Source: Pseudomonas fluorescens
GTDB taxonomy: Bacteria; Pseudomonadota; Gammaproteobacteria; Pseudomonadales; Pseudomonadaceae
Direction: 5' to 3'
DNA length: 64,000 bases
Assembly (NCBI RefSeq): GCF_902497775.2
Contig: NZ_OZ024668.1
Coordinates: forward strand, 3,952,326-4,016,325
The notes below the pieces were generated by a model. It ran no database searches, had not been told where the DNA came from, and was given only the letters and a program-made list of their open reading frames with translations. This document shows positions 63,774-64,000 of the stretch, piece by piece. Every line of letters begins with the position of its first letter. Positions within the stretch are counted from its first letter, which is position 1. Made by a program: the position numbers and the translations under genes.

Positions 63774-64000
63774 ATGAGGCTTCGACTGACCGCAATCGCC
63801 GGCACACTGCTTGCCCTGTCAATCAGCGGCGCCCAGGCACTCGAAACCCGCATCGGCGAAATCGGCATGGCGACTACGACAAGAACCGAGTGATCAACAT
63901 CGGCGCCAACCGCTGGGTGATCAAGCCGGAAATCGGCTTTGGTCATCCCATCGGCCCGACTTGGCTGGAGATCAACACCTGGGTCTCGCTGTTTGGTGAC
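63774..64000 (+). pseudogene. Broken outer-membrane transporter (PF13557-type), copy B, runs off the window
   Basis: It starts well: AAGGA six bases before ATG 63774, and signal peptide MRLRLTAIAGTLLALSISGA. After TRIGEIG the reading frame ends at a stop (63891-63893). The adjacent frame carries GDYDKNRVINIGANRWVIKP, EIGFGHPIGPTWLEINTWVS, the middle strands of the same family. About 100 residues that normally lie between the signal and GDYDKN are missing. The 3' end is beyond the window. Confidence 0.65.

Overview
The window is a GC-rich (roughly 60-65 %) chromosomal segment of a fluorescent-type Pseudomonas (putida/fluorescens lineages). The evidence is the gene content and order (bcp-gcvR-dapA-bamC-MBL-purC-tRNA-Ser; bepA-tusA-perM; rnd-ycgL; pxpABC with an MFS carrier), the Pseudomonas-specific families (DUF2937, YafJ-like amidotransferase, PA4872-like decarboxylase), and REP palindromes of the type built on GTAGGAGCGGGCTTGCCCCGCGAT between convergent genes. 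The assignment rests on gene recognition only; no database search was made.

Layout. 1-3.4 kb: an AsmA-like DUF748 protein and a MoxR/VWA pair. 3.4-8.2 kb: 5-oxoproline catabolism (pxpA-pxpB-pxpC, translationally coupled) with an MFS carrier and a divergent LysR regulator. 8.2-21.1 kb: mostly housekeeping or poorly known single genes (DUF2937, class II amidotransferase, oligopeptidase B, a lone cNMP-binding domain, YajD, an RNA methylase, a degenerate M61-like periplasmic protein, YcgN, nitroreductase, hydroxyacid dehydrogenase, YcgL, RNase D, EptA). 21.4-29.5 kb: YdcH-like protein, phytanoyl-CoA dioxygenase, amino-acid permease, LysR, and a three-gene operon of unknown function (large repeat protein, PcfJ-like protein, DUF1266 protein). 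29.5-42.9 kb: a surface-attachment island with a pseudo-receiver protein, a small fimbrial subunit, two hybrid sensor kinases, a RocR-like REC-EAL phosphodiesterase, an RcsB/RocA-like LuxR-type regulator, and a chaperone-usher operon (major pilin, chaperone, usher). 42.9-45.9 kb: a methyltransferase and a PAAR-type VI secretion effector with a candidate immunity gene, next to tRNA-Ser(CGA). 46-55.2 kb: conserved core (purC, MBL hydrolase, bamC, dapA, gcvR, bcp, perM, tusA, bepA, nadA). 55.4-62.7 kb: YdgA-like protein, oxaloacetate decarboxylase family, AraC regulator and a polyamine-type cluster (glutamylpolyamine synthetase, PotF/SpuD-like binding protein, FAD oxidase). 62.8-64 kb: a small lipoprotein and two tandem broken outer-membrane (PF13557-type) genes.

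The most interesting part is the attachment/weapon region. Four related imperfect palindromes of the form TAAGRATYGTCTGA lie in front of the pseudo-receiver, the small fimbrial gene, the first sensor kinase and the major pilin. They look like binding sites of the RcsB-like regulator encoded in the same island. In the pilin promoter the site is followed by a run of 11 C that separates it from the probable -10. This is the architecture used by Bordetella fim promoters for phase variation. About 7 kb downstream a run of 9 G interrupts the PAAR effector. One more G would restore a reading frame ending in an ATGA overlap with the immunity gene. Two homopolymer switches in adjacent surface/antagonism loci would make this a phase-variable attachment-and-competition island. 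Sequencing error in the runs is the main alternative.
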